A stretch of DNA of 7,778 nt from Candidatus Methanocomedens sp. Its GTDB lineage: Archaea; Halobacteriota; Methanosarcinia; Methanosarcinales; Methanocomedenaceae. Position numbers and translations under genes: made by a program. The notes beneath the pieces are model-generated. The model was not told where the DNA came from and did not search any database. It saw only the letters and a program-made list of their open reading frames with translations. Where the stretch lies: the NCBI GenBank assembly GCA_009649835.1, contig PYCK01000241.1:1-7778 (forward strand), given 5' to 3'. The first letter of the stretch is position 1; each line of letters opens with the position of its first letter. Shown piece by piece: positions 1 through 5,140 of this stretch.

Positions 1-111
1 GAGGCAGTGCCTGAACCCATTGATAATGAAGATGCACCTGATGCGCCATTACCAGTATTATTAACACTGTTAACCCTTGCTGGTGCAACTGTATATTTAC
101 TAAAACGGTAG
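1..111 (+). CDS. C-terminal end of a surface/secreted protein with membrane anchor (partial)
   Basis: Frame 1 is open from the window edge to a TAG at 109-111, giving 36 visible residues; the start lies outside the window. The tail has an acidic, proline-containing stretch (PEPIDNEDAPDAP), then about 17 hydrophobic residues (from LPVLLTLL to VYLL), and ends in Lys-Arg. This layout of acidic linker, single hydrophobic segment and short basic end is typical of C-terminally anchored archaeal surface proteins and resembles the tails cut by archaeosortases. A clear PGF or PEF signature is not visible, so a plain C-terminal transmembrane anchor is the safer call. The function of the missing part cannot be told. 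Confidence 0.65.
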   Translation, partial: EAVPEPIDNEDAPDAPLPVLLTLLTLAGATVYLLKR

Positions 112-210
112 ATTGATATTTCTATTATCCGGCTAATCCCCCCCTTCCCACCACCTGTATCACATCCCCTGCACTCGGCGTGTCCTCCCTGTTAGCATCC
201 TTGCCAAGCC

Positions 211-270
211 ACAATACCTGTATAATCCAATTATGCACAACCAAATTATTCATAATCTATTTATGTACAA
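211..270. repeat. Four degenerate 15-bp phased repeats upstream of the membrane protein gene
   Basis: Blocks of 15 bases starting at 211, 226, 241 and 256 end in TGTATAA, TGCACAA, TTCATAA and TGTACAA. The last three share the core TTATKYAYAA at 231-240, 246-255 and 261-270; the first is weaker. The block at 241-255 also holds the inverted repeat ATTAT-tc-ATAAT (245-256). The array ends about 40 bases before the next start codon, where a regulator could act on the promoter. It may be an iterated operator or only a decayed tandem repeat; no regulator is identified. Confidence 0.45.
257..266 (+). promoter_or_regulatory. Probable TATA-type promoter of the membrane protein/YbjQ unit
   Basis: The sequence CTATTTATGT lies 44-53 bases before the ATG at 310. 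This would place the transcription start near 285-292 and leave a leader just long enough for the ribosome site GGGGTGAT at 297-304. It overlaps the last unit of the 15-bp repeat array. A second AT-rich box (CTATATTATT, about 279-288) is an alternative but would give almost no leader. Confidence 0.4.
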
Positions 271-309
271 GAAACAGCCTATATTATTAGAGATTCGGGG
301 TGATGTGAA

Positions 310-531
310 ATGGATAGTAACACAGTAGTGCGAAATCTGGGCATAGGACTGGCCGTCATAGGTATCATCCTGCTGGTAGGATACGCTTTCTATAATATTT
401 TAACCATGGAGAGCAACCTGATACTGAAACTATCCCTTGCAGCCATTATATTAGGTATAATAATCGCGTTATTGTCTTTGATAAAGGAAAGAATAGGGAC
501 AAACGATACTGAGATTGAAAGGAAATACTAA
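310..531 (+). CDS. Small two-helix membrane protein, function unknown
   Basis: This 73-residue protein has two hydrophobic segments, about residues 11-31 (GIGLAVIGIILLVGYAFYNI region) and 38-58 (LILKLSLAAIILGIIIALLSL region). They are joined by a short loop with Met-Glu-Ser-Asn and followed by a charged C-terminal tail (KERIGTNDTEIERKY). It should be a small integral membrane protein; I do not recognise a named family. The ATG is chosen because GGGGTGAT at 297-304 stands 5 bases before it. The YbjQ-family gene begins 10 bases after its stop, with its ribosome site inside that gap, so the two are almost certainly co-transcribed and may act together. No catalytic or metal-binding motif is visible. 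Confidence 0.72.
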   Translation: MDSNTVVRNLGIGLAVIGIILLVGYAFYNILTMESNLILKLSLAAIILGIIIALLSLIKERIGTNDTEIERKY

Positions 532-541
532 AGGTGAGAAC

Positions 542-865
542 ATGATAATCGTGAACACTGATACCATAGCAGGAAAAGAGATCACACAGACCCTCGGCAT
601 GGCCCGTGGCAGTACCATCCAGGCCAAGCATATCGGCAAGGACATCCTGGCAGGTCTGCGTACCATCGTAGGCGGGGAACTGACAGAATACTCCAATATG
701 CTTGAAGAGGCCAGGGAGAAAGCCATTAACCGCATGGTAGAGGATGCCGAAAAGATGGGTGCCGACGCCGTAATAAATGTCAGGTTCATGACCTCAATGG
801 TAATGGCAGGGGCAGCCGAGATACTGGCATACGGCACGGCTGTCAAGTTGAGGGATAATGAATAA
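542..865 (+). CDS. YbjQ/DUF74 family protein (putative heavy-metal-binding domain)
   Basis: The 107-residue product matches the YbjQ (DUF74) family over its whole length. It begins with a short beta strand (MIIVNTDTIAGKEI) and the glycine-rich GMARGSTIQAKHIGKD (19-34). It continues through LAGLRTIVGGELTEYSNMLEEAR (37-59, family core), a helix with AINRM (61-65), GADAVINVRF (73-82), and a final strand LAYGTAVKL (95-103). Family members are small soluble proteins that form ring-shaped oligomers and are annotated as possible metal binders, but their role is not established. The frame stays open upstream to an ATG at 515, but that start would overlap the previous gene. GGTGA at 533-537 fits the ATG at 542, which also gives the normal family N-terminus. 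It forms a two-gene unit with the membrane protein before it. Confidence 0.88.
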   Translation: MIIVNTDTIAGKEITQTLGMARGSTIQAKHIGKDILAGLRTIVGGELTEYSNMLEEAREKAINRMVEDAEKMGADAVINVRFMTSMVMAGAAEILAYGTAVKLRDNE

Positions 866-895
866 TTTTGTTCAAATCTTTACGATAGTATTAAT

Positions 896-906
896 AACTT
901 ATAGAA
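896..906 (+). promoter_or_regulatory. Possible TATA box of the lipoprotein/Trm1 unit
   Basis: AACTTATAGAA lies in the 84-base AT-rich gap between the YbjQ-family stop and the lipoprotein start. A start of transcription about 25-27 bases downstream would fall near 926-930, just ahead of the ribosome site at 935-942. The whole gap is AT-rich, so the box is weakly supported. Confidence 0.3.
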
Positions 907-934
907 TGAAATAATTGTAAACCATAAGACTATT

Positions 935-942
935 GAGGTGAT
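935..942 (+). promoter_or_regulatory. Ribosome binding site deciding the lipoprotein start
   Basis: GAGGTGAT is a near-complete Shine-Dalgarno match with 7 bases to the ATG at 950. The in-frame GTG at 938 and ATG at 941 lie inside this site and are therefore unlikely starts. Confidence 0.75.
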
Positions 943-949
943 GATAATT

Positions 950-1423
950 ATGGAACCAAAGAAAGCTTTTTCAATTATTCTTGTAACAACATTGTTGGCA
1001 ATATCAATATTTGCTGCAGGCTGCGCTGATATTAAACCTGAACCTTATATTGAAGATACAGCCACACCCACAGCAACTGCCACGGCAACACCCACCGAAA
1101 TACCTACCGGGACCCCTGTGCCTGAGCCAACAAATGTAACACCCACATCTACTGCAGTACCCCAGGAATATCTGATCAGGATCACGAGTTACATGTTCAT
1201 ACCTACAGGGGATAAAGAAATAAACGTGGGCGACACCATTAAATGGAGGAATTTCGAAAATAGCAAGCAACCAAGATACCTGATCAATGAGAATGGTATA
1301 TGGGAAGAAGAACAATATCTTCGTTATATGGGGTCTGTGAGCCATACCTTCAATGAAACCGGTGAATATACTTTCTACCTGAAAGGCAGGGATACAAAGA
1401 TATTAACCATTACTGTGGTATAA
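950..1423 (+). CDS. Exported lipoprotein with Thr/Pro linker and cupredoxin-like domain lacking copper ligands
   Basis: The protein is 157 residues from the ATG at 950. Residues 1-25 form a lipoprotein signal: lysines at 4-5, a hydrophobic stretch at 7-22, and the lipobox AAGC with Cys25 as the lipidation site. Residues 37-71 are a low-complexity Thr/Pro/Ala linker. Residues 73-157 look like a plastocyanin/cupredoxin fold: a first strand with YMFIPTGDKEINVGDTIKWRN (81-101) and a last hairpin TFNETGEYTFYLKGRDTKIL (133-152). Type I copper sites need one His after the 'W-N' strand and Cys, His and Met in the last loop. Here the first position is in SKQPRY (105-110) and the last loop reads YTFYLKGRDT (140-149), so none is evident. 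It is probably held on the outer face of the cell membrane in a structural or binding role. Trm1 starts 6 bases after its stop. Confidence 0.72.
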   Translation: MEPKKAFSIILVTTLLAISIFAAGCADIKPEPYIEDTATPTATATATPTEIPTGTPVPEPTNVTPTSTAVPQEYLIRITSYMFIPTGDKEINVGDTIKWRNFENSKQPRYLINENGIWEEEQYLRYMGSVSHTFNETGEYTFYLKGRDTKILTITVV

Positions 1424-1429
1424 TAAATA

Positions 1430-2590
1430 ATGAACAGCAAGGTCATCAGTGAAGGGGGTGTCCGAATTGAGGTCCCCCTTCCCGATGATCCATCAAGTAT
1501 TCCATCTTCTTCTGCAGGTGTGTTCTATAACCCTGAAATGGAATTAAACCGTGATATTACCATTTCTGCTGTTGCGTGTTTTATAAAAGATCATGGCCTT
1601 GATGCTAAAACGGTTTCCTACGCTGATGTTATGTCAGCCTCAGGCATCAGGGGCATACGTATGGCCACCGAGGTGGGACCCAAGTGCTGCCTGAACGACT
1701 GGAAACAGGATGCTTATGAACTGATCCGGGAAAACATCAAGCGAAATGGTCTGGAAGATATCTGTACCTCCTCCAGGCAGAATGCCAATACTCTCATGCA
1801 CCGGAAGTATTTTGACATTGTTGACCTTGACCCCTTCGGCTCACCTGCCCCGTTCCTGGATGCTGCTGCCAGATCGGCCCGCAGGTTACTGTGCATCACT
1901 GCCACAGATACCGCTCCCCTGTGCGGTGCCCACCTGAAATCGGGAATGCGCAAGTATGCGGCAGTGCCGTTGAACACCGAATACCACAGAGAGATGGGGG
2001 CACGCATCCTGCTGGGTGCGGCAGTACGGGCCCTGGTACGCCGGGATAAAGGGGTAAAGGTGCTGTTGACCCATGCCACACGACACTATGTCAGGGTATA
2101 TATTGAGATCATAAAGGGTGTGTCCTCTGCCGATGATGCCCTGGAAAAAATGGGTTTTATCACTCACTGCCAAAATTGCGGATACAGGTCATGGAAATAT
2201 GGGCTGGCTGCACAGTTGGGATCTATCTGCCCCCACTGCAAAGGGACACTCCAACCTGCCGGACCACTCTGGCTGGGCAGTATCCGGGAGCAGGATTTCT
2301 GTGATGCGGTGCTTGTCGAACTTGAGACCAGGAAGCCGGGCAAGTGGGAGCAGGCAGTAAAGATCATTGAATTTTGCTGTGGTGAAATAGATGTTGTGAC
2401 CTATTACGACCAGCATTGGCTGTGCAAAAAAAATAAAATCTCGCCCGGACCTATTGATGGACTGGTAGAAGCACTCGTATCTGCGGGATTTTACGCTTCA
2501 CGCACCCATTTTTCCGGAACAGGGTTCAAGACAGATGCAGGGCTTGAGCAGATCAATATATTGTTGCATGAGCTTGATAACAAAAGGTAG
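1430..2590 (+). CDS. trm1: tRNA (guanine(26)-N2)-dimethyltransferase Trm1
   Basis: The enzyme uses S-adenosylmethionine to mono- and dimethylate the N2 of guanosine 26 at the tRNA hinge. The 386 residues are typical of archaeal Trm1. Visible landmarks are EGGVRIEVP (8-16), the family signature VFYNPEMELNRDI (31-43) and the SAM-binding loop DVMSASGIRGIR (66-77). Then come the catalytic-region motif DLDPFGSP (132-139), TATDTAPLCG (157-166), and a zinc-ribbon pair, CxxC at Cys247/Cys250 and CPHC at Cys267/Cys270. The C-terminal domain with HFSGTGFKTDA (360-370) is also as expected. The ATG at 1430 gives the normal N-terminus, but no good ribosome site precedes it. It may be read by coupling to the lipoprotein gene 6 bases upstream. 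Alternatively it may come from a leaderless transcript, as an AT-rich box AAAGATATTAA lies at 1396-1406. The link to the lipoprotein looks positional, not functional. Confidence 0.95.
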   Translation: MNSKVISEGGVRIEVPLPDDPSSIPSSSAGVFYNPEMELNRDITISAVACFIKDHGLDAKTVSYADVMSASGIRGIRMATEVGPKCCLNDWKQDAYELIRENIKRNGLEDICTSSRQNANTLMHRKYFDIVDLDPFGSPAPFLDAAARSARRLLCITATDTAPLCGAHLKSGMRKYAAVPLNTEYHREMGARILLGAAVRALVRRDKGVKVLLTHATRHYVRVYIEIIKGVSSADDALEKMGFITHCQNCGYRSWKYGLAAQLGSICPHCKGTLQPAGPLWLGSIREQDFCDAVLVELETRKPGKWEQAVKIIEFCCGEIDVVTYYDQHWLCKKNKISPGPIDGLVEALVSAGFYASRTHFSGTGFKTDAGLEQINILLHELDNKR

Positions 2591-2642
2591 AACAATCGAT
2601 AGGTTCATGGGTGTGCACATATTATGCCAAATAGAAGAAAAC

Positions 2643-2651
2643 AAAATATAT
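2643..2651 (+). promoter_or_regulatory. TATA box of the mmp14 unit
   Basis: AAAATATAT preceded by the purine-rich GAAGAAAAC is a good archaeal BRE/TATA pair. Its centre is about 36 bases before the ATG at 2683, so the transcript should have a leader of roughly 10 bases or less. This fits the absence of a Shine-Dalgarno site. The palindrome TGTGCACA at 2612-2619, just upstream, could be a regulator site but is short. Confidence 0.6.
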
Positions 2652-2682
2652 CTATTACAATCCCTATAGAAGTTTGCGAACT

Positions 2683-4215
2683 ATGACCAATCCGGTAAAA
2701 ATACTGAAAAAAAGCAAATTCGGGCCAAAACCAAGAATCTCAGAAAGCCCTTATGTCAGGCTTTTGGACCTGAAGTCAAAGCCTTATTTTATTGTAGCCT
2801 CGGTTGAAGTAGGCAACACCACAACTAAATGCATACTGACAGCTACTAACCTGGAGGATGGCAAGACCAGCCTCGTCAACAAGACTGTAAATATGACACG
2901 GGACGTCAGGAGCCCCAGGCCAAAAGAAGAGATTTTCGGTAAAACACTTACAGGCATTTCACTTACCAAGGAATCTGTAGCCGAACTGGTACGTGATACT
3001 TTGCAGGAATCGCTCAGTACAGCCAACCTTGATATTAAAGAGGACCTGCACTTCGTGGTACGCTCCACCGGAGTTGTTGCCGGTTTTGATTCGCCTGACG
3101 AAGTAGGCCATTTCGTCAAGGCTCTGGCAGACGGGTGCATGATGGCCGGAGTACCGCCCAAACACATGATCCCTGCCATGTCCATAGAGAACGTGCCACA
3201 GCGTTTCAGGAAATTCAGCTTGATAGAAAAGATCGTGTTCACAGGTGCAGTGGGCGGCGTACTTCCCCCTGTGGGTGCCTCGGGACTTGAGGTGGTCGCC
3301 AATGAGATGGAAGGTGAACTGGCCACTGCCGGTATTAAGGAAGGCGCAAAATGGGCTGGCATTGATTTCAGGAATCCCTGTCTCTCCATCGACTTCGGCA
3401 CAACGCTGGATGGTCGCATCACCAATGACGAGACCCCATATGCCAGGGTTACAGGGAATTTTGCAGGGTATGCCGGTGCCATTCCGGATGCCATTATCCA
3501 GGGCACACATCTTGTGGATGAAAAGGTAGGTACTGCCCTTGACCTGTTTAAGAACAAACCAGTGGGACTGCTCACCTGGATGAAGCGGGGGAAGGTTATC
3601 AAAGAGTATACCAACAAGATACATGAACTGATATCAATTGAGGTGATTCCCGAAAATGTGGACAAGTACGGCAGCGTACCGGTCAGCCCGAAAACAGCAA
3701 AGGAAATCGGGGTCACCCTGATAGGGTGTGATGTGGGCAATAACGGTTCCGATCTGGAAAAACTATCAAAGATAGGGGGCGAAGTGTATGAAAAATATGG
3801 GTTGGAGACACTGTTCGCTATAGTGGATATGGTGTGTGCTATCATGGTGAAACGACTGGTGAAGGTTGCATTGGATGAGAACCTTGTCACAGAGAAGACT
3901 GCCATGGGTTTGACGGGAAGGGCAGCCATTACCGGATGTAAACCCAAATTGATACTGAGCCAGGTCAATGAGCTGGGCATATTCGATTCACCTGAGGAAC
4001 ATATTGCATTTATCGATGATGGTCTTGCCCGGGGAGCTGCGGTAATGGCCAGGTGTATGAATTCACTTGGTACGCCAAAAAATCCCCTGGGTGGTTCCAG
4101 ATATGGAAAATGTGTCCTGCGGGAACGCATGAAGCTCCAGGGTGGAAACATGGATGAAAAAGAAATGAAGAAAATGACTGCCGAAGAGGCACAGGTTAAA
4201 CGATCATCAGCATAA
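2683..4215 (+). CDS. Methanogenesis marker protein 14 (DUF2114), ASKHA-like
   Basis: The 510-residue protein matches methanogenesis marker 14, a family conserved in organisms with methyl-coenzyme M reductase and of unproven function. Key segments are FIVASVEVGNTTTKC (36-50), VRSTGVVAGFDSP (126-138), IENVPQRFRKF (168-178), FTGAVGGVLPPVGASG (186-201), CLSIDFGTTLDGRI (233-246) and GLTGRAAITG (409-418). The phosphate-1-like VEVGNTTTK (41-49), the second loop IDFGTTLDGRI (236-246) and the late glycine-rich segment resemble the actin/ASKHA fold and the C-terminal part of RACo-type reductive activators. I infer ATP binding and a possible activating role. The upstream in-frame TTG at 2674 is passed over for the ATG at 2683; neither has a ribosome site. 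The C-terminus is lysine-rich and variable, and the stop lies in a duplicated 32-bp segment. DUF1890 and DUF1894 follow. Confidence 0.9.
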   Translation: MTNPVKILKKSKFGPKPRISESPYVRLLDLKSKPYFIVASVEVGNTTTKCILTATNLEDGKTSLVNKTVNMTRDVRSPRPKEEIFGKTLTGISLTKESVAELVRDTLQESLSTANLDIKEDLHFVVRSTGVVAGFDSPDEVGHFVKALADGCMMAGVPPKHMIPAMSIENVPQRFRKFSLIEKIVFTGAVGGVLPPVGASGLEVVANEMEGELATAGIKEGAKWAGIDFRNPCLSIDFGTTLDGRITNDETPYARVTGNFAGYAGAIPDAIIQGTHLVDEKVGTALDLFKNKPVGLLTWMKRGKVIKEYTNKIHELISIEVIPENVDKYGSVPVSPKTAKEIGVTLIGCDVGNNGSDLEKLSKIGGEVYEKYGLETLFAIVDMVCAIMVKRLVKVALDENLVTEKTAMGLTGRAAITGCKPKLILSQVNELGIFDSPEEHIAFIDDGLARGAAVMARCMNSLGTPKNPLGGSRYGKCVLRERMKLQGGNMDEKEMKKMTAEEAQVKRSSA

Positions 4216-4224
4216 GGAAAAATA

Positions 4225-4358
4225 TAGTCAAGAACCAAACAATTCAAACTGTCTTTGCGGACTTTGCGATCTTTGCGGTGACCAAAATCATACACCGCAA
4301 AGGACGTGAAAGAGCAAAGTGTTCAGGATATATGTCAAAGATATTATGTTCTTGACTA
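4225..4358. mobile_element. MITE-like element with 11-bp inverted ends and TA flanks
   Basis: The 134-bp segment begins TAGTCAAGAAC (4225-4235) and ends GTTCTTGACTA (4348-4358), which are perfect inverted repeats. It is bordered by TA at 4223-4224 and at 4359-4360; counting these, the symmetry is 13 bases. There is no coding capacity. Terminal inverted repeats with a duplicated TA target are the hallmark of IS630/Tc1-mariner transposons and the small non-autonomous elements they move. The tandem copy at 4367-4398 serves as an unoccupied site and supports precise insertion at TA. The interior is mostly a CTTTGCG-type imperfect palindrome. No parent transposase is present in the window. Confidence 0.65.
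4252..4321. repeat. CTTTGCG repeats and hairpin inside the element
   Basis: Three direct copies of CTTTGCG stand about 10 bases apart, beginning at 4253, 4262 and 4271. CTTTGCGGTG (4271-4280) is perfectly inverted as CACCGCAAAG (4293-4302) around a 12-base loop. Further out, ACTTTGC (4261-4267) is inverted as GCAAAGT (4314-4320). Together these could form a large cruciform or RNA hairpin between mmp14 and DUF1890. It could act as a partial terminator or RNA-processing site, but it has no U-tract. Confidence 0.6.
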
Positions 4359-4384
4359 TAATCTTGAACGATCATTAGCATAAT

Positions 4385-4388
4385 GGAG
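4385..4388 (+). promoter_or_regulatory. Ribosome binding site deciding the DUF1890 TTG start
   Basis: GGAG stands 7 bases before the TTG at 4396. The nearest ATG, at 4403, is in another frame, and the next in-frame ATG, at 4426, would cut ten residues from the N-terminus, so TTG is preferred. Confidence 0.65.
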
Positions 4389-4395
4389 AATAATC

Positions 4396-4872
4396 TTGAA
4401 CGATGAACGCAAAAAGGCATTGTTAATGTTGGGCTGCCCTGAAGTCCCGGTGCAGACCAGCCTGGCTATCTATACCCTGGACCTGCTGGTAAAAAGCGGT
4501 GCCCGGGTAACCATTGCAGGTAACAATGCAGCACTTGGACTGGTCCGTACGGCCGACCCTGCCGGACATTATATCAAGGATACGGCCGATCTTGATGCTA
4601 CTATTGGCGGTCTTGCCGAAAAAAAGGTTGATGCCGATATATGTTACGTATTTATCCATAACGATGCAGGGGTATCATATCTTGCCACGGCAGCCGCATT
4701 AATAAGCGGTGAGGCCGTGGGGATAATATTCGGGAACGATGCCATGGCCCTGGCACAGCAGTGTGATGATGCAGGCTTAAAACATATCTGGGCCAGGGCT
4801 GTGCATAATCCAAAACCAATAATATCAAAAGTAAACATGGAGGTAGAACGTTGGGCTGCATCGAACAGTTGA
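4396..4872 (+). CDS. DUF1890 family protein of methanogens
   Basis: The 158-residue product matches DUF1890, a small protein family found in methanogenic archaea with no proven function. It reads as a Rossmann-like alpha/beta protein: strand KALLMLGCPEVPVQ (7-20), helix TSLAIYTLDLLVKSG (21-35) and strand ARVTIAGNNAA (36-46). Then come DADICYVFIHNDAGVSY (79-95), GEAVGIIFGNDA (105-116) and the conserved-looking end KHIWARAVHNPKPI (129-142). The cysteine-containing GCPEVPVQ loop is the likeliest functional site. It starts at TTG behind GGAG and overlaps the DUF1894 gene by 22 bases, which indicates translational coupling and suggests that the two products act together. It lies in the same direction as mmp14, about 180 bases downstream, with the MITE-like element in between. 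Confidence 0.86.
   Translation: MNDERKKALLMLGCPEVPVQTSLAIYTLDLLVKSGARVTIAGNNAALGLVRTADPAGHYIKDTADLDATIGGLAEKKVDADICYVFIHNDAGVSYLATAAALISGEAVGIIFGNDAMALAQQCDDAGLKHIWARAVHNPKPIISKVNMEVERWAASNS
4839..4844 (+). promoter_or_regulatory. Strong ribosome binding site inside DUF1890 for DUF1894
   Basis: GGAGGT within the last codons of the DUF1890 gene lies 6 bases before the TTG at 4851. It is the strongest such site in this half of the window and fixes the DUF1894 start, giving the expected MGCIEQ N-terminus. Confidence 0.8.
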
Positions 4873-5135
4873 AATATGAGATTTTACTATCCAAAGCAAG
4901 ATTCAAGGAATGCTCGACATTCATCAGCTCAAACTATGATGAATATTACCAAGTCCAGCCCGGGTATCGTATGATGAATGTGTTCATTATTGGTGTTCCG
5001 CCAATCTATGTGGCAGTAGATGGCGATAATATCATTTTTCCATATACAAAGCCATGTCACGGGACCTTCTTGCTCACGATCGAAAGTCCTGAAGAAGTGG
5101 AGAAAATCAAAACAACTGGCGAACTTGTTAAGTAA
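4851..5135 (+). CDS. DUF1894 family protein of methanogens
   Basis: The 94-residue protein matches DUF1894, a methanogen-specific family of unknown function usually found beside DUF1890. Landmarks are the N-terminal MGCIEQLKYEIL (1-12), CSTFISSNYDEYYQVQPGYR (21-40), the strand VFIIGVPPIYVAVDGDN (44-60) and the highly characteristic IIFPYTKPCHGTFLL (61-75). Two cysteines sit in conserved-looking contexts, Cys3 and Cys69 (YTKPCHG), with His70 adjacent. A metal or thiol role is therefore possible but unproven. The start is TTG at 4851. The gene begins inside DUF1890 and ends 5 bases from the stop of the converging minus-strand gene. There is no membrane segment or signal, so it should be cytosolic. 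Confidence 0.88.
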   Translation: MGCIEQLKYEILLSKARFKECSTFISSNYDEYYQVQPGYRMMNVFIIGVPPIYVAVDGDNIIFPYTKPCHGTFLLTIESPEEVEKIKTTGELVK

Positions 5136-5140
5136 AACGT

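Larger units (their letters stand above)
4199..4398. repeat. 32-bp tandem duplication at the mmp14/DUF1890 junction, first copy interrupted
   Basis: The second copy is intact at 4367-4398. The first copy is split into 4199-4224 and 4361-4366 by the element at 4225-4358 plus one TA. Joined, the first copy has 32 bases and matches the second at 28 positions with no gap. Each copy contains AACGATCATYAGCATAA, which holds the last codons and stop of mmp14, and ends in TAATCTTG, whose final TTG is the DUF1890 start codon in the second copy. Collapsing the duplication would leave a 12-base mmp14-DUF1890 gap containing the ribosome site. Confidence 0.75.

Noticed and set aside
469..846. A 125-residue minus-strand open frame opposite the YbjQ-family gene
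   Set aside because: The plus-strand YbjQ-family protein is clearly recognised and has a ribosome site; the antisense frame shows none.
866..949. A transcription terminator after the YbjQ-family gene
   Set aside because: Only a short T-run (ATTTTGTT) is present, with no hairpin; the gap is generally AT-rich.
2612..2619. TGTGCACA palindrome as an operator of mmp14
   Set aside because: Eight bases is too short to support on its own, and no second copy of the exact site was seen near another promoter.
2959..3624. A 221-residue minus-strand open frame within mmp14
   Set aside because: A second shadow frame of the same gene, with no recognisable domain or ribosome site.
2784..4295. A 503-residue open frame on the minus strand opposite mmp14
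   Set aside because: It is the antisense of a strongly recognised conserved gene, is rich in Ser, Pro and Thr as antisense frames often are, shows no family motifs, and starts inside the inserted repeat element.
4252..4321. Possible small CRISPR-like array from the repeated CTTTGCG units
   Set aside because: The units are 7-10 bases, nearly adjacent, without spacers of constant length; an inverted-repeat element explains them better.
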